This document shows positions 22,571-35,140 of a DNA stretch of 64,000 nt, in pieces. Within the stretch, counting starts at the first letter, position 1. The number at the start of each line of letters is the position of its first letter. The notes under the pieces were generated by a model. That model was not told the origin of the DNA, searched no databases, and worked only from the letters and a program-made list of their open reading frames with translations. Source of the DNA: Allomyces macrogynus ATCC 38327. Its lineage: Eukaryota > Blastocladiomycota > Blastocladiomycetes > Blastocladiales > Blastocladiaceae. Made by a program: the position numbers and the translations under genes. The DNA is taken from positions 556,115-620,114 of the forward strand of contig GG745342.1 in the NCBI GenBank assembly GCA_000151295.1. Direction: 5' to 3'.

Positions 22571-23018
22571 GCAGCAGGAGATAGATGGGAGCGAGCGAAA
22601 ACCGTCAGTTTCGAGAGTTTTGATTGTTGGTTTGATTGCGATGAGCGTTTGCACGAAATAGATATCCACTTCACGTCTGTTTTTATGTACTTCTCGTTTG
22701 AGCAACGATTTCCACTTCCGTTTCCTTTTCGTTTCCCGACCATCCGCAGGCCCGAGCGGCAAGTGGAAACAACAAGCCGGGCCAGGCCCACCACGACAAG
22801 CAAAGACTCTGCAAAGATGAGCAACGGCAGACGACACTGCAACCAAAAATAAATACCCAAACAGGCAAAAAATACCAGCACCGCGAGCCAGCAAAAAGAG
22901 AGCAACAGCAAGTGAGCGCGCGATAGGGATCAAAATCGGCACAGCAATGAAAGCAAAAAGTGGCACAGCAAAACAACTTAACGACACGACAAAACCGATC
23001 CAAATTCTCTTCACCCAC
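22571..23018. other. Intergenic region between convergent genes
   Basis: About 450 bases, more A-rich than the surroundings (many CAAAA runs between 22800 and 23000), holding two facing 3' UTRs. No gene seen. Confidence 0.5.
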
Positions 23019-26000
23019 TCACTCGGCCGGCACGGGGCGCGGCAGCGACACGGCGGTCCCAGGTGCAGGGGACGGGGCCGGTGGCGGTGCGCCCACGAGT
23101 GGTCCGCCGACACTGCGCCGATTCGACGGTTCGTAAAGGAACGACCGGCGCTCTAGCTCAGCCATGGGCAGGACCTCGTCCTCGACAGCGAGCAGGCGCC
23201 AGAAGAGGGACTCGCGCATCGGCCAGGCCGCGGTCGACGCGTACGTCGGGCCCTCAAGGAACGCGCGGAATTGCTTGATGACCTTGGCCATGGTCTTGTA
23301 TTCTGGAGACGTAGAAAGGGGGGTCGAGTCAGTGGCAACGTTCGCGCCAACGTGACCAATCCGACCGAGCAAAACAAGATTAAAGCGTACTCTGCCAGTT
23401 GACCAGTGTCGTCAAGTCCTGCTCCAAGTCGATCAACGGACTGCTCGTGGCCGTTGGGCGCGCCGCGAACTGCGCATCGTGGTACTGCGCAATCTCGTGC
23501 GCGAGCCGGCGGTACCGCTCAGCGCGTGCCCTTGCGGCGCGCACCGCCTTGGCCCGTGCCCTCCGCTTCCGCAACGCCTCATTCTCCATTTCATCCTCGG
23601 TTTCGTCCGACTCGGCGCCCGACTTGGCCGACCGCGACGCCATCGACGCGCGGTCCGGAATGATATCCGGCAACTCGTTATTGAAGAGCAGGTCCGACAA
23701 GTAAATCCCGATAAACGGCACGCCCGTCGCGCAATCTTCCATGGCCGCGCGCAGGTCCTTGAAGTTGCGGAACGGCGACGTCAAGTCGACCAACTGCTGC
23801 AGCGTCGCGCGTTTCTCGGTATGCACTTTCGCCCAGGTGCGCTTGAGACGATCGACGTACGGCGACTGCAGGCCGAGCGTGATGGCCATGAGCGTCGAGT
23901 AGTTCGAGTAGGCCGCGCACTTGGCTGCGATCTTGATGAACTTCTCGATCGCGCGCGCGCGGACCGCCACGTCCTCGGCCGACAGGATCTGCGACGTGAC
24001 CCACTGGCACGTCGTGTTAAACCGGTCAATCACTTCGCGCACGTTCCCGTGCCGCGCCGCCTCCTCCTCGTCGTCATCCCCGACCTCGTCGGCGTTCCGT
24101 CGCGCCATCGTCGCGCCAAACAGCATCCCGCGGGACCCGCTTCGCGCCAGCGGGTGCCGGCCGACCGCAATCTCAAGCAATTCCGTCCAATCCACGCGGC
24201 GCACGCGCACCTGCTCGACAATCGACAGATGCTGTGCGACTTCCGACGACCGGACACGCAGGATCCACGGCATCGTGCCGGAATGGAACCCGAGCGCGCG
24301 GCCGAAATGCGCGGCCGGGCCGGCCGCGTGCGTGTAGGACTTGGCCATATCGTGCATCGCCTCGGACGCCATCGCCTGCATCATCGCGTCGGTCACGCCC
24401 TTTTTCCCATCGAGTCCTCGCAACGCCGCGGGTAGGGGGGACGTGAGCAAGGGCGGCGTCGACGACGCCGACGGCCGATGCAAGGGCGGAGACGCCACTC
24501 CGGCGGGCGCAATATCCGCGGCCGACTCGGTCTCGTAGGACCGCACGCTCTCGGTGCGCGGCTTGAACACGTTCTTGATCTTGTGCCGGAACGAGTCTTT
24601 GTGGTGGTGGTGCACGTGCAGCGACGATGCGCCCATGATTGATGGCGCCTGGTGCACCGACCCCGGGCCGTTGAGCGTGCCGCCGTGCGACGTGCTCGAC
24701 GACTGCGTCATCGACCGATCGAGCGACAGGTGCGACGGCGCCGCGAGCCGTGCGGGAAGTGGCGAGACGGGACGGTCCGAGAGCGGGCTCGTCATCGGGC
24801 TCGTCGCCGCGCTTAACGCCGACGATGGTGCCGGCGGCGGGTTTGGCGACCGCACGCGCAGAATCGTGCCGTTGGCCACGTCCGCGAGCCGCAGCGAGTG
24901 CGGCTCGTGGTCGTTGGCGACCGCCGTCGGGACCGCGGCCGGGGTCGCGACGAGCGGCGGCGACTGTGCGTCCAACACGGCCGCGGGGACCGCGGGCGTG
25001 GGCGTCTCGGTCGCGGCCATCCGGTGCATCCACGTCGTCGGCTCGTCCTCGTCCTCGTCCTCCTCATCCACGCGATCATAGTCGCCCATGATCGCCATGA
25101 CCGACGCGGCATCCCCTGCGGCGCCGTTCGCGCGGTACATGCTCGCGACCGCGGTCAGCGGCATCGCCGAGTCCCCGGACGTCGACTGGATCGAGACGCG
25201 CACGCCGGCGACGGGCGATGGGCACGCGGACGTGCCCACCGCCGAGTCGGTCCGCGCCGAGAGCGATCGGTGCAGTCGTGCGGCCATGGCCGGGTTCAAG
25301 TGCGCGGCCGGGCTCGTGACGTCAGCGGAATTGACTTCCGACGACGACGCCGTCGACGACGCGACCGACGACGACCGGTGCAGGAGCGCCATATTCAGTC
25401 GGACCGGCAGAGTGTGCGGCGGGGCGAGCCCGTCCGACTCGCCGGACCCGACCGACGTCGCGGTACCGGTCGTCGTCGACCAGACGCTCGACCGCATCTG
25501 TTGCCGCTTGGCGGCGCCGCCCTCGAGGTGGTGTGTCGCGACATGGTGCGCGTTGATTTCGCCGGCGGGAAGCGCGGGCACGGGCGGGAGCGAGACGTTG
25601 ATGACGGACGGCGGTGGGGAAATGTCGCTGGCGGCGGTGGTCGCGAATGAGAGGGCACCGCCCGTCGAGTCGGCATCGTAACCGAGCGCGTTGACGGGGT
25701 TGTATTTTTCCGAACAGCTGATCCACAGCCGCTTGATGGCCTTGTTCTGCCCCCGGCCCATGCCCGGGGCCATGAGCGCCCGGCATGTGGGTCATCTTTT
25801 ATTTCGGAGGACCGCCCGGGGGGGGGGGGGGGGGGAGGGGGTCAGCTATCTCGTCGTTCGACGTCGCGCCGCAATTCCCCACCAAAACGGTCGGTACACA
25901 CCTTGAGCGCCTTGCCCATGTACCGCCGCAGCGCCTTGTTATCGGCAAAGTCGTACTCGTAGTAGTTTTGGAACCTAGTCGTGCAGCGCTACCCATGTCA

Positions 26001-29000
26001 GCAACCCTGTCGATCAGCTCGAAACTCGCCCAAACGTACCAATGCCTGAGCACCACAAACGTGCGGAACCGCGACACCCGTCGCGCATCCGAGTCCGCCG
26101 GGAACGGGACCGACGCCCGCACCCTGAGCACCAAAAGCTTCGCCAAGTGCAACGGGTCCATGAACATGCGGTAGACGATAAAGAAGTCCGACAGGAAATC
26201 GTAGTCGATCTCGGACGTGAGCCGCCGCACCATTTCGAGCGCGGTCGCGGAACTCTGCATTTCGTCGCCCTCGGCCGCGGCCACGGCCTGCGCCCAGGCA
26301 AAGACGTCGACGTGCGTCTCGAGCTCCGGCACGCGGAAACCCATGACGGGGAGCGGGATCGCCGTGAGGACGGCCGAGGACGGGACGACGGGCGTGGTCG
26401 CGTCGGCGGCGGCGATGGGCGAGTCGGGGAACGGTTCGCGCGCGTCGACGGCGGGTGAGGGCAAGTCGGCGGGCGGCGAGACGGGTGGGGATGCGGGGTC
26501 GACGACATCGACCTCTTCTTCCACGGCGATAGCACCGTCCGCGGGCACCGCAACTGCCGCCGCACTGTCGAACGTCTCGTGCTGCTCGTTACCCCGCGGG
26601 CGGCGCAGCGACTGGTGCCGCTGCGCGGCGACGCGGTCGAGCCGGCGCCGTTCCTGCGTGAGCACCTGCACGTCGTCCACATCTTCGTCGTGTTCGGTCA
26701 CGTCGGCGGCCGACGTGGACGTGAGCGGCGACGTCGGTATGTCGGCGGTCGGGGACAGGTCCGGCGAGTTCGCGGCGATATCGAGCGGAACACCCACGCT
26801 CGACCCGTGCCCGGACGGCGCGGCGATCGGGACGTTATCGGCGTCGACTGCGGGTGCGGGTTCCACTACCGGCTCCTGTGCGTCAGCGGGGGCCGCAATC
26901 ACCGTCTCCACATCCTCGTCGGCCTCGGCATGCGCCGGCAGGTGCGGCACCAGCGGCATCTCCTCTACCACGTCACCATTCGCCACCACCGTCTCCGCGC
27001 CTTCCACCACCCCTTCCCCATCAGCCGTCGCCGCGCGCGACCCTGCACGCGATCGCACGATGAGCGCGCCATCGCTCGTACTCCGCCGTCCCGAGGCCGC
27101 CGAATACATGGACGCGCGCGCGGAAATCCGCGATCCGTTCATGGTGGACCGGCGGTGCGGCACGTGCGACGCGACCGTCGATGCGGCCGACGCGCGTTTC
27201 TTGTACGACACTTCCACGTGGTGCCACCACTCGACGTCGTCAATGTGCCGCCGGGGTGTGCCCCCTGGGAGCACGGCTGAGTCAGGCGGGGTCGCGACGC
27301 CGCCGACCGTGGCCGCAATTGACGACGGCGGCGGATGGGCGCCGTGCGCGTCCTCGACCCCCTCGGCCACCGTTGACCGTGTGGGTGTCATTGGCGGCGG
27401 TATCGCCGCAGCCTGGTCGTCGTGCAACCCAGTGAACGACCCGACCAAAATCGGCAGTGGCGGGACCGCGTCGTGGCTCCCGCGCGCGGCAGCGGCACTC
27501 CCCGCGACCGACCGCACCGAGGCCACCGACTTCACGGACGCGGCTGAGACCGACGACGCGCGCGCGGTCCTGGGGCTCTGCACGTTGGGCAAGCCCGAAT
27601 CGAGCGACCAGCCGAAAATATTGGCCAGTTGCTGGAACTCGGGCGCTGAGACATCGTGCGTGGCCGACCGCGGCCGCGGACTGAGTTCGCCCGGGTGCGT
27701 TGCCGTCGACGTCGCTGACCCCGTGCGTCGGCGCCGGCGCAGCTTTTCGGAACTGGTGGCGAGTTTCAGCTTGGACGCGACCGAGGTCTTGCGCGGGGTC
27801 GCGGGCGAGCCCGCGGCGGGGGTAGGAGAGGAGGGCGGGACGTTGCGCACGGTGACCGGGTCCGACGCGGTCGCTGGATCAGTCGCGTCGACCACCGGCG
27901 GCATCGGTACGGGCACATGCGCGAGGGCCGACCCGACGACCGCCGCGGCGGCGGCCCCCTCGCACTCCCTCTGGTGCAGCGACTTTCGTCGGTGCATCGC
28001 CGACGCCGAAGCGGGCACGTTGATCGGAATCGGCGCCGAGGTCGCTGCGGGCGACCCCGTGTCCGGCGCCAAATGAAGCGCCTCGAGCGCGGCGCGTGCC
28101 GTGGCCGACGACGCGAGTGGCGACCGAGGTACGAGTTTCATGGGCGTGTACGACGGGACGAGGTAGTCGTCGTCGAGCGGGACTGGGTCCGCGTGCCTGT
28201 GCTTGGTCGACGATTTGGTTGCGTTCTTGACGGCGCGCGCGGCCTTGGTCGTGGTTGCCGACCATCGCGCGCGGAGCGACGCGAGCGCCGACGGCGACCG
28301 AGCCGCACCCGTGGCGGACGACGAGGCGGCCGAGGACGCGATCGGGACGGCGGATGAGGCCGGGGTCGACCCAATTAACTGCACGCGCGGGACGGGTGTC
28401 GGCGCAGCATGGTGGAGCGCCGGGTTGGCGGCCGGGTGCGCGCGGTGGTCGTCCATGAGGAACCCGCGCAGACTCATGGCGCGGTCGCGGCGCACTGGCG
28501 GGGCCGGGTCGAGCGATGAGGTCGTGGACGCCGAGTCTGCGGCGGTGGCAGCAGCCGACTGCGTGTCGTCGAGGAGGACGGGCGACGTGGGCCGGTCGGT
28601 GTCGAGATCGTCGTCGTCGGAGAGCGTCAGTGCCGACTGATCGGCGGTTTGGTGGTGCGGCGCCAAGGCAGGGACCGACTGCGACGAGGCCGTGCACACT
28701 GACTCGGCACGCACGCGCGCGAGCGCCAAGGAAGACGGATGCGGGACCGGGAGAGGCGAGGTTGCGCGCACTGGCGGCGATGTTGAGAGCGCGGTCGTGC
28801 TGCCGTTGCTGTGGTGAGTGCGGTCGCGCGCAGATGCTGTCGTCGAAGGGCGGTCGCGGTCGCCGCCTTGGTGTAGAAAGAAGGCGGCGAGCTTGCTGCG
28901 CTTGCCAGCCGTGCCGGCGCGGTCCTTGCTGTGGTCGCGCGCTGCGCGGTCCTTGGCGGCAGCGGCATCGTGGTGGCGCTTGCCCGACTTGGAGTCTTTG

Positions 29001-29104
29001 GCAGCGTCCTTGGAGTCTTTCAACGTCGAAGTCGCGGCCGGGTTGGTGCCGGCGCCACCGTGACCGCTGCGGAGGCGCAGGGAAGGCAGGGAAGGGCCGG
29101 CCAT
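23019..29104 (-). CDS. Large RasGEF (REM plus CDC25 domain, Lte1-like)
   Basis: Four exons, 29104-26040, 25974-25902, 25746-23391 and 23302-23019, give an intact 1,925-residue frame. The first 900 residues are low-complexity Ser/Ala/Pro/Asp sequence. A RasGEF N-terminal module follows (LTSEIDYDFLSDFFIVYRMF) and continues through RHWFQNYYEYDF across an intron. After another disordered stretch a CDC25 catalytic domain runs from about 1520 to 1780: VAQHLSIVEQ, FNTTCQWVTSQIL, RARAIEKFIKIAAKCAAYSNYSTLMAI-like helices, and VPFIGIYLSDLLF. It should activate a Ras-family GTPase at membranes. The DYDFLSDFF motif resembles fungal Lte1, a mitotic-exit regulator, but Bud5/Cdc25-type assignment is not excluded. 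A poly-G run lies in intron 2. Confidence 0.88.
25747..25901 (-). other. RasGEF intron 2 with poly-C (minus strand) run
   Basis: A 155-nt intron, twice the usual length here. It reads GTGTGT at the 5' end (minus strand) and GGGGGCAG at the 3' end. A run of about 18 G (plus strand) at 25818-25840, interrupted only near its end, forms its pyrimidine-rich tract. The splice is phase 0 and joins KALK to NKAIKRLW. Length variation here would not change the protein. Confidence 0.75.
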
Positions 29105-30674
29105 GATGGCAGTGCGTGGAACGAAGAAACGTCTTGCGTGCTCGTCGCTGGCCGTCTATCGGGTTGGTGCGGGAGCAGGCCGGCTTGGGTCGCTTGGTGC
29201 GGTTGCGCTCGTTGCGGCAGCTCTGCGGCCACGACACCCACTTGCACGGGCAGCCGACGGCGATGTGCGGTCGGAGCGGGCGCGGCGCGCAGTTTGCAGC
29301 GAGTTGCGAGCGAGTTGCGAGCGTCGGCGAGTGTTGCAGTGGGTCGGCAGCGGCAGAGCACAAGGCGAGATGGAGCACGGCCGAGCACCGGCTGGCCCGC
29401 TGGGTGATCTGCGCACCAGCCTGCGCACCAAGCGTGCCAACACCGACACGCGAGACCCGAAGCCGCACTGGAACACGCGAGCAGCGCGGTCTCGGTCCGG
29501 GCAAACCGCAACGCGACAGCGCAACACTGCACACGAGGCGGCACGATCCGTCGCACGGCCGGCCGGTTGGCCGCGTGGCGGCGATCCGAGCGGTGCAGGA
29601 ATGCGCGGCGTCCCACGAAGCTTTTCGGTCGCGTCGTGCCGCTGCTTGTGGTCGCGGCACACGACGCGGTCCCTGGTCCCTGATCCCCGCTTCCGAGAGC
29701 GGCGTGGCGGCGGTCTGCTGGCAGGGAGGGGTTCGCGACTAAACCGCGCGGACGGCGGGCCAGTCGGTCGTTTGGGCGGGGCGCGCGACGAGATCGGGAC
29801 GGTAGTCGGGCAGGGGCACTCGTTCGTGTTCCTGTCGTTTGGATGCTTGCTGGGCCAAAGATGGAGAGCGTGCGCGTCCTGTGCTCGACCTCGCGCTCTT
29901 CCTGGCGATGCTGGCTGCTGGCGCGCGCGCGTGCCCGTCCTCACTGACACCGACGCAAGCGCCGTCCCCTCCGCGATGACGGCGCATCCGTCACGTCCAC
30001 GCGCGCGCGTGCCCCTTGGTTCAGAGCACGCACACCCCACACCAACCTGCCATGTTGGCCACAGATGGGCTCGTGCGGCGCCATCGCTGCGCCCGAGCCA
30101 AACTCTATGCCGTTCCTGCTCCCTGATCAGCCTCGATCAACGTTGACGTACGTCCCTGAACCCGGAACCGCGGTGGTGCAAGACTAGAACCAAGCAAGAC
30201 AACCTTCAACCGTCATGCGTGCTAGGTATAACAGCTGGTAAAGCGAGCAATACTACTTTACGCGGCTGGTGACACCCAAGCTAAGCAAGTGGTGCAGCAG
30301 GAGCCGTGGATCGAAACCTACAGACGCTATGACTCTGTTTTGGACCGGTTATCTGTAAAGGTGTTTGCATCCTCTTTTCCTCCCTGTCGCAAGTCCTCCC
30401 ATGCATGTCTTCGCGCGTCTTCCTTTCTCCAAGATATTTGTTCATGACAATTTCGTTACCGTGCGCGCCCTCATCTTCCGAGTCCCGACACACTGCAACA
30501 AGCACAAATCCAACTCTCAGCCGACCTGGAACTCCTGAGCGGCGTGAGCACACCCCACGGGCGATTTCCCGTTCCTGTCAGGTCCAGGACAATGACAAGC
30601 ACGCCGGCAAAAAATAATCGATTCTTGATTCTCCAGCTCCTTCTCCACCCTCGCGACTCCTCACCACTTCCTCT
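29105..30674. other. 1.57-kb gene-free region with tRNA fragment
   Basis: Between the RasGEF start and the 3' end of the INO80F-like gene. An open frame of about 347 codons on plus is Arg/Ala/Gly-rich with no motif and is not taken as a gene. A tandem AGCGAGTTGCG repeat lies at about 29298-29320. A 22-base match to the 3' end of tRNA-Met is at 30308-30329 and is listed separately. Confidence 0.5.
30308..30329 (+). repeat. Fragment of tRNA-Met 3' end
   Basis: Twenty-two bases (B-box, T-arm 3' side and acceptor 3' strand, ending AGACGCTA) are identical to the 3' end of the tRNA-Met genes at 51100-51171 and 54436-54507. The matching 5' half (AGCGTCT) is not found upstream, so this is not a functional tRNA. 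It may be a footprint of an insertion event or of a tRNA-derived retroelement. Confidence 0.7.
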
Positions 30675-33175
30675 TTACTCAAGCGACCCGCCGCCACCTC
30701 CACCCGGCGTCCCCGGCCCACTCTGCTGCCCCTGCCCCCCCTGCTGCGCAGCATCCTGCTGCTCGCCGCCACTGCCATAATACCCACCAGCCCCCTGCTG
30801 TCCTTGTCCACCCCCACTCCCATACCCCATCGGCGGGGATCCCAGCCCGCCCGCTCCACCATGGTACGCCGGATGGTGATGATGGTGGTGCATCGGGTGC
30901 GGCGCATGATGCTGCTGCGGCGGCGGCGGCGCGTGGTGGTGGTACGGGTAACTCCCGTACGTCCCCGTTCCGGGCGGCGGCCCACCCGCCTGCGGCGGCG
31001 CGGGGGTGTACCGATGCATCGGCGGTGGTGGCGCGTACGCCGCGCGGTGGTGGTGGTAGGACGCGCCCGGCGGCGGGTACGCGCCAGTGGGTGGGTACCG
31101 GTCTGGCGGGGAGTGCAGCGCGTAGTTCCCCCCACTGGGGCCGGTGGACGCGGCGAACCGCGGCGAGGGGAGTTCGAACCCGGCGCTGGCCGCGGGCGCG
31201 GCTGAGGTGCCGGCGGACGCGGCTGACGCGTACCGCGCGAGCGACGTGCTGGACGTGGACTTGGACGAAGCTGGCGTCGGGAGATCGTCGCCGTCCTCCA
31301 CGTCGATTTCCATGTCGACCGGGTCGGTGTACCGGTGATGCGCGGTGTGGTACCCGTGCAGGTGGTAGTGCGGCCGCGGCGCGGTGGTGCCGGTGGGCGG
31401 AGCGCGCGTGAAAGCCGGCTGCAGTGGCGCGGGTGGCGCGCCGTAGCTGCTGGGAGACGGATGCGGCAGCGGGCGCGTTGACCATTCGGGCGGCGGCGGC
31501 GGGTGCGGTTGGGGATGATGGTGGTGCGGCGGGTGCGCGTGCGCGTGCGCGTGTGGGTGCGGGTGCTGCGGCGGGTGGTGGTGATGCGGCTGCTGCTCTA
31601 CGGCATGGCCCGGCATTGGCTCGGGCGACGGCGACGCGCTCGCCGAGGATGACGATGCCGACGAGGATCCGGACGAGGCGGTCGGCGACGACCCCGTGTA
31701 GAGCAGCGCCGCGAGCGAGCTCGACCGCGGTAATGCCGGTGCCGGAACGGTCGGGGCCGCCGCCATATCCGACGGCTGTCGCGAGTGCAGCGCCGAATTG
31801 GCAGGCGACGCGTCGCGCGGAGTTGCCGTCGTGGGCGCGATCGTGCTCGCGACTGCAGGACCGCGCGGGGGCGGCGGCGGACGCGTCACCGCGTCGTCGA
31901 CGCGCGACGCCGCAACCGCCGGCACGGCAGCGGGTCTGCCGGGCATCGGGACCGCCGGGAGCGGCACGTGTTGCGCAATCGTCGTCGTCTCCTTCACCCC
32001 GCCGACGCCGCTCCCAGTCTCCGCGCCCGGCGCCGCCGGGAGCGGAATCACTGCCTCCCCACCCCCGCCTATCCCACCCGTCGCGCCCGCCGGCGTCTTG
32101 GTCGTCGTGAACCGCCCGGACCGCGAATCCCGGACCTTCGGCCGCTTGGGCGGCGGCGGGACGCCGATCGCGACGGCGCGCGAACGAACGGCGTGCGACG
32201 CGCTTGGCGGCCGGTGGGGGCGGCGATGTAAGGTTTCAGTCGGTGAGTCGTCCGGTGTCAATGGACCCGGCGCGCCGCCCTTCGGGGTTGTGGGCGTGGG
32301 CCGCGGCGGCAGAAGGGCTTTGCGCTTGCTTCCAAGCGGCCGGAGTCGTCGCAGAGGGCGCGGGTGCGGACCCAGGCGCGGTGGGCAGGGCGGCGGTCGC
32401 GGCGGCGAGCGCGGTGGCCGGGTCGGCGAGGGCGTCGAGGACTGATGAGGTGCGATGAGATCGGGTCAGACATGAAGATCACACCTTTGAAAGACATGGA
32501 GGTGACACACGCACCGCGGTCGAGGTGCAGCACGTCGGTCGTCATGGGCAGTGCGAGCACCTTGACACCGTCCTGGTTGAGCGGCGGCACAGGCTTGGTG
32601 CGCTCCTCGCGCTCCTCAAACGCCTTTTCCAAGAACTCGAGCAGAATGCTAACCAAGACTCGAATCAGTCGCGTGCTCGACGCTCACGTCCGAATCACCC
32701 AGGATCGGCGTACCGCTTCTCGGCCTTGAGCCGCGCCAGGTGCCGCTTGACGCCCTCGAGCCGCAAGTAGAGCGTGTCGTTTTCGGCCTCCATGTCGCGC
32801 ACGAGCTTGCGCAGCTCGGCATACTTTTTGCGGTACTTTTTCTCTGTCGTTGGGAGCAGGTGAGCGATTGATCACGGATGCGAACCGAGGTTCGGGGGCG
32901 AGCAAGGCAAGCGAGCGCGAACCTTCGGCCATCGACAGCGGCGGCAGCATGTTCACGGCAGCGGCGGCAGCAGCATTTGCGGGCGCCGATGAGGCCGAGG
33001 GCCGGCTCGTGCTGCCAGGTGGTGCGGCGAACGTGGGCGGAGCGCCAGTGCCGTTGGCCTTGGTGGAGGTGGAAAGTCGCGCGATCAGGAACGTTGGCAA
33101 GTGAGCCAACGATCAAAAATCAGAGGATGGAACGTGAGGAAACGAGACACCTACGGCGGGCGCGGTCGAGGCCAT
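30675..33175 (-). CDS. INO80 complex subunit F / TFPT-like protein
   Basis: Minus-strand exons 33175-33155, 33058-32923, 32843-32714 and 32648-32515 join in frame. They code KKYRKKYAELRKLVRDMEAE, EGVKRHLARLKAEKRILLEF and a conserved LAL.MTTDVLHLDR segment. This Lys/Arg-rich coiled coil with EN and KRLxxLKxEK spacing matches the TFPT/INO80F family, a subunit of the INO80 nucleosome remodeller in the nucleus. A fourth intron (32442-32514) leads to an exon that stops at 32236 (208 residues). Another intron could instead join a 500-residue His/Pro/Gly-rich frame ending at 30675, which contains a nuclear-signal-like PPPPKRPKVRD. The composition of that frame looks coding, so the full span is given, but the last join is unresolved. 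Confidence 0.65.
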
Positions 33176-33934
33176 GGTGGATGGTGGTCACGGTGTGCGG
33201 GTCGCAGGGGTCGTACTGGTGCGGGAGCAGGTCGGATCACGATTCAAGACGATCAGGCCGATGCAGTTGCGAGCAACTGCGAGGTGGGCGACGGGGTTGG
33301 CACGACGCTGCTGGCGTTGGAGCGGACGGACAGACAGACGGTCGGACGGGCGTCGACAGGTGCACGACACAGAGTGTGCGCGCGTGCTTACTGTTGTCGA
33401 GAATCGGCGCGGCCAGACTCGCGCGGTGGGTTGCGAGAGGTTGCGGAGCGCGGCAGGCCCGGTGAGGAGAAGAGGACGGCTGGCAAAGGGGCACGCGAGC
33501 AGCGCGGGAGCGGCGACCGTGGCGGCAGCGGCGGGAAGTGCGAGCGTTGCCATGTTGCTGAGACGGCCGTGCGCGTATGCCGGGGCCCTTTTTCGCGCCC
33601 TGGTTGGCCGAAGAGGTTGGTGGTTGAGGTGGTTGCCCGACAGAGCGCAGGCAGTTGCCGTCGATGCCAAGAACTCACGTGTATGGAGAACAGGCGTGGG
33701 ATGCTTCATGAACGGAACGATAAAACCTGATCCTTGCTTTGTCGATTCGACACGGGAACGGAGCGACCACCAACCGCCCCCGGCCGATCATGGCCGTTCA
33801 CAACGGTTCGCAAAAAGCCAGCCCCGCTCTACTCGAGACCATGTCAATCCACTATATTCGCGCTACAAAGCTGGGAATCCTGCGCAACTCTGCTACGTCG
33901 CGCGCTTGGTGCGCTGTTGGCCGCCTCTCGCCCC
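33176..33934. other. Promoter region of the INO80F-like gene
   Basis: About 760 bases between the FBPase stop and the INO80F-like start, both minus. It has several AGTTGCGAG-like motifs, including the near-palindrome GCAGTTGCGAGCAACTGC at about 33261-33278. No gene seen. Confidence 0.45.
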
Positions 33935-35122
33935 TTACGCCTTCTTGCCGTTCGCGTGCTTGGCGTAGCACGCCTCCAAGTCGGCCACGTCCTCGGCCGA
34001 CCCGAGGAAAATCGGCGAGCGCTCATGAATCTTGGTCGGCACGTACTCGAGCATACGCGCATGGCCCGTTGACGCGCGGCCGCCGGCCTGCTCCACCAAG
34101 AACGCCATCGGGTAGCACTCGTAGAGCACGCGCAGCTTGCCCGACTTGGACTTCTTGTCAGCCGGGTAGGCAAAGATCCCGCCGTAGAGAATCGTGCGGT
34201 GCACGTCGGCGACCATCGACCCAACATAACGCGCCGAATAGGGCGCGGGCTTGCCGTTGACTTCGCGCGTCTTCAAGGCGCCAAAGTACTCCTTGCACGC
34301 CTCGTCCCAGTAGACCGAGTTGCCTTCGTTGATCGAATAGATCTTGCCACGACTCGGGATGCGAATGTTCGGGTGCGTCAAGATGAACTCGCCAATCGTC
34401 GTGTCGAGCGTGTACCCGTGCACCTTGCCGCCGCCCGCCGACATGACCAGCGACGTGCTCGAGCCGTACCTACGCATCGCCACCAACAGGTCAGCTACCC
34501 TTTCCACCACCGTGCATTGATTGAATGAAGAAGAGAAACACGCACATGCAGTACCCCGCCGCGACCATCTCGCGGCCCGGCCGCAGCACGTCGGTCGTCG
34601 ACCCCTTGGACCCGGGCAAGATCTTGTAAATGCCGAAAATCGTGCCAATCGAGACGCCGGCCTCAATGTTCGACGACCCATCGAGCGGGTCAAACACGAC
34701 CGCATAGTGCGCATGCTCGCCGTCGCGGTCCTGCTCGCCCACAACAATAATCTCCTCATCCTCCTCTGACACCATTACGGCGACCTTGCCCGACGACCGC
34801 AGTGAGTTGATGAAAATCTCGTTGGCCAGCACATCGAGTTTCTTCTGCGCCTCGCCCTGCACGTTCTCGGCGCCCGCGAGCCCAGTCCTGGCGATCGTGA
34901 TGCATCAGTGCGTGCGGAACGGGCGGAGCAGCATGGCAAGAGCAGCAGCACTTACAGGTTCACAATGCCGGCCTTGCGCACGCAAGTCGCGACAAACTTG
35001 CACCCGAGCTGAATCGAAACGAGCAGCAGCGTCAAGTCACCCGTCGCGTTCTTGTGCGCGCGCTGCTCGGCCAGCACGTGCCGCGACAGCGTGATCAGGT
35101 TGGTCTGCGTGTGGTCGGCCAT
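33935..35122 (-). CDS. FBP1: Fructose-1,6-bisphosphatase
   Basis: Three exons, 35122-34956, 34887-34546 and 34469-33935, give an intact 347-residue frame, the family length. Introns are 34888-34955 (GTAAGT...GCCAG) and 34470-34545 (GTGCGT...CGTAG). Diagnostic motifs are VSEEDEE, the metal and substrate motif FDPLDGSSNIE, GTIFGIYK, MYGSSTSLVMS, YSINEGN and the C-terminal GKLRVLYECYPMAFLVEQAGG. The enzyme hydrolyses fructose 1,6-bisphosphate to fructose 6-phosphate in cytosolic gluconeogenesis. The start codon lies 18 bases downstream (in gene sense) of a 14-unit CTG/CAG repeat. Confidence 0.97.
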
Positions 35123-35138
35123 GGTGTCGTTTCTCTCG

Positions 35139-35140
<2 letters not shown>

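Noticed and set aside
25800..25860. Poly-G run as a frameshift hotspot in the RasGEF coding sequence
   Set aside because: Splice sites and domain continuity (KALK to NKAIKRLW) place the run inside an intron.
29103..30146. 347-codon plus frame upstream of the RasGEF
   Set aside because: Overlaps the RasGEF start region, has random Arg/Ala/Ser composition and no motif.
30257..30329. A third tRNA-Met gene
   Set aside because: Only the 3' 22 bases match; no acceptor 5' strand, D-arm or anticodon arm upstream.
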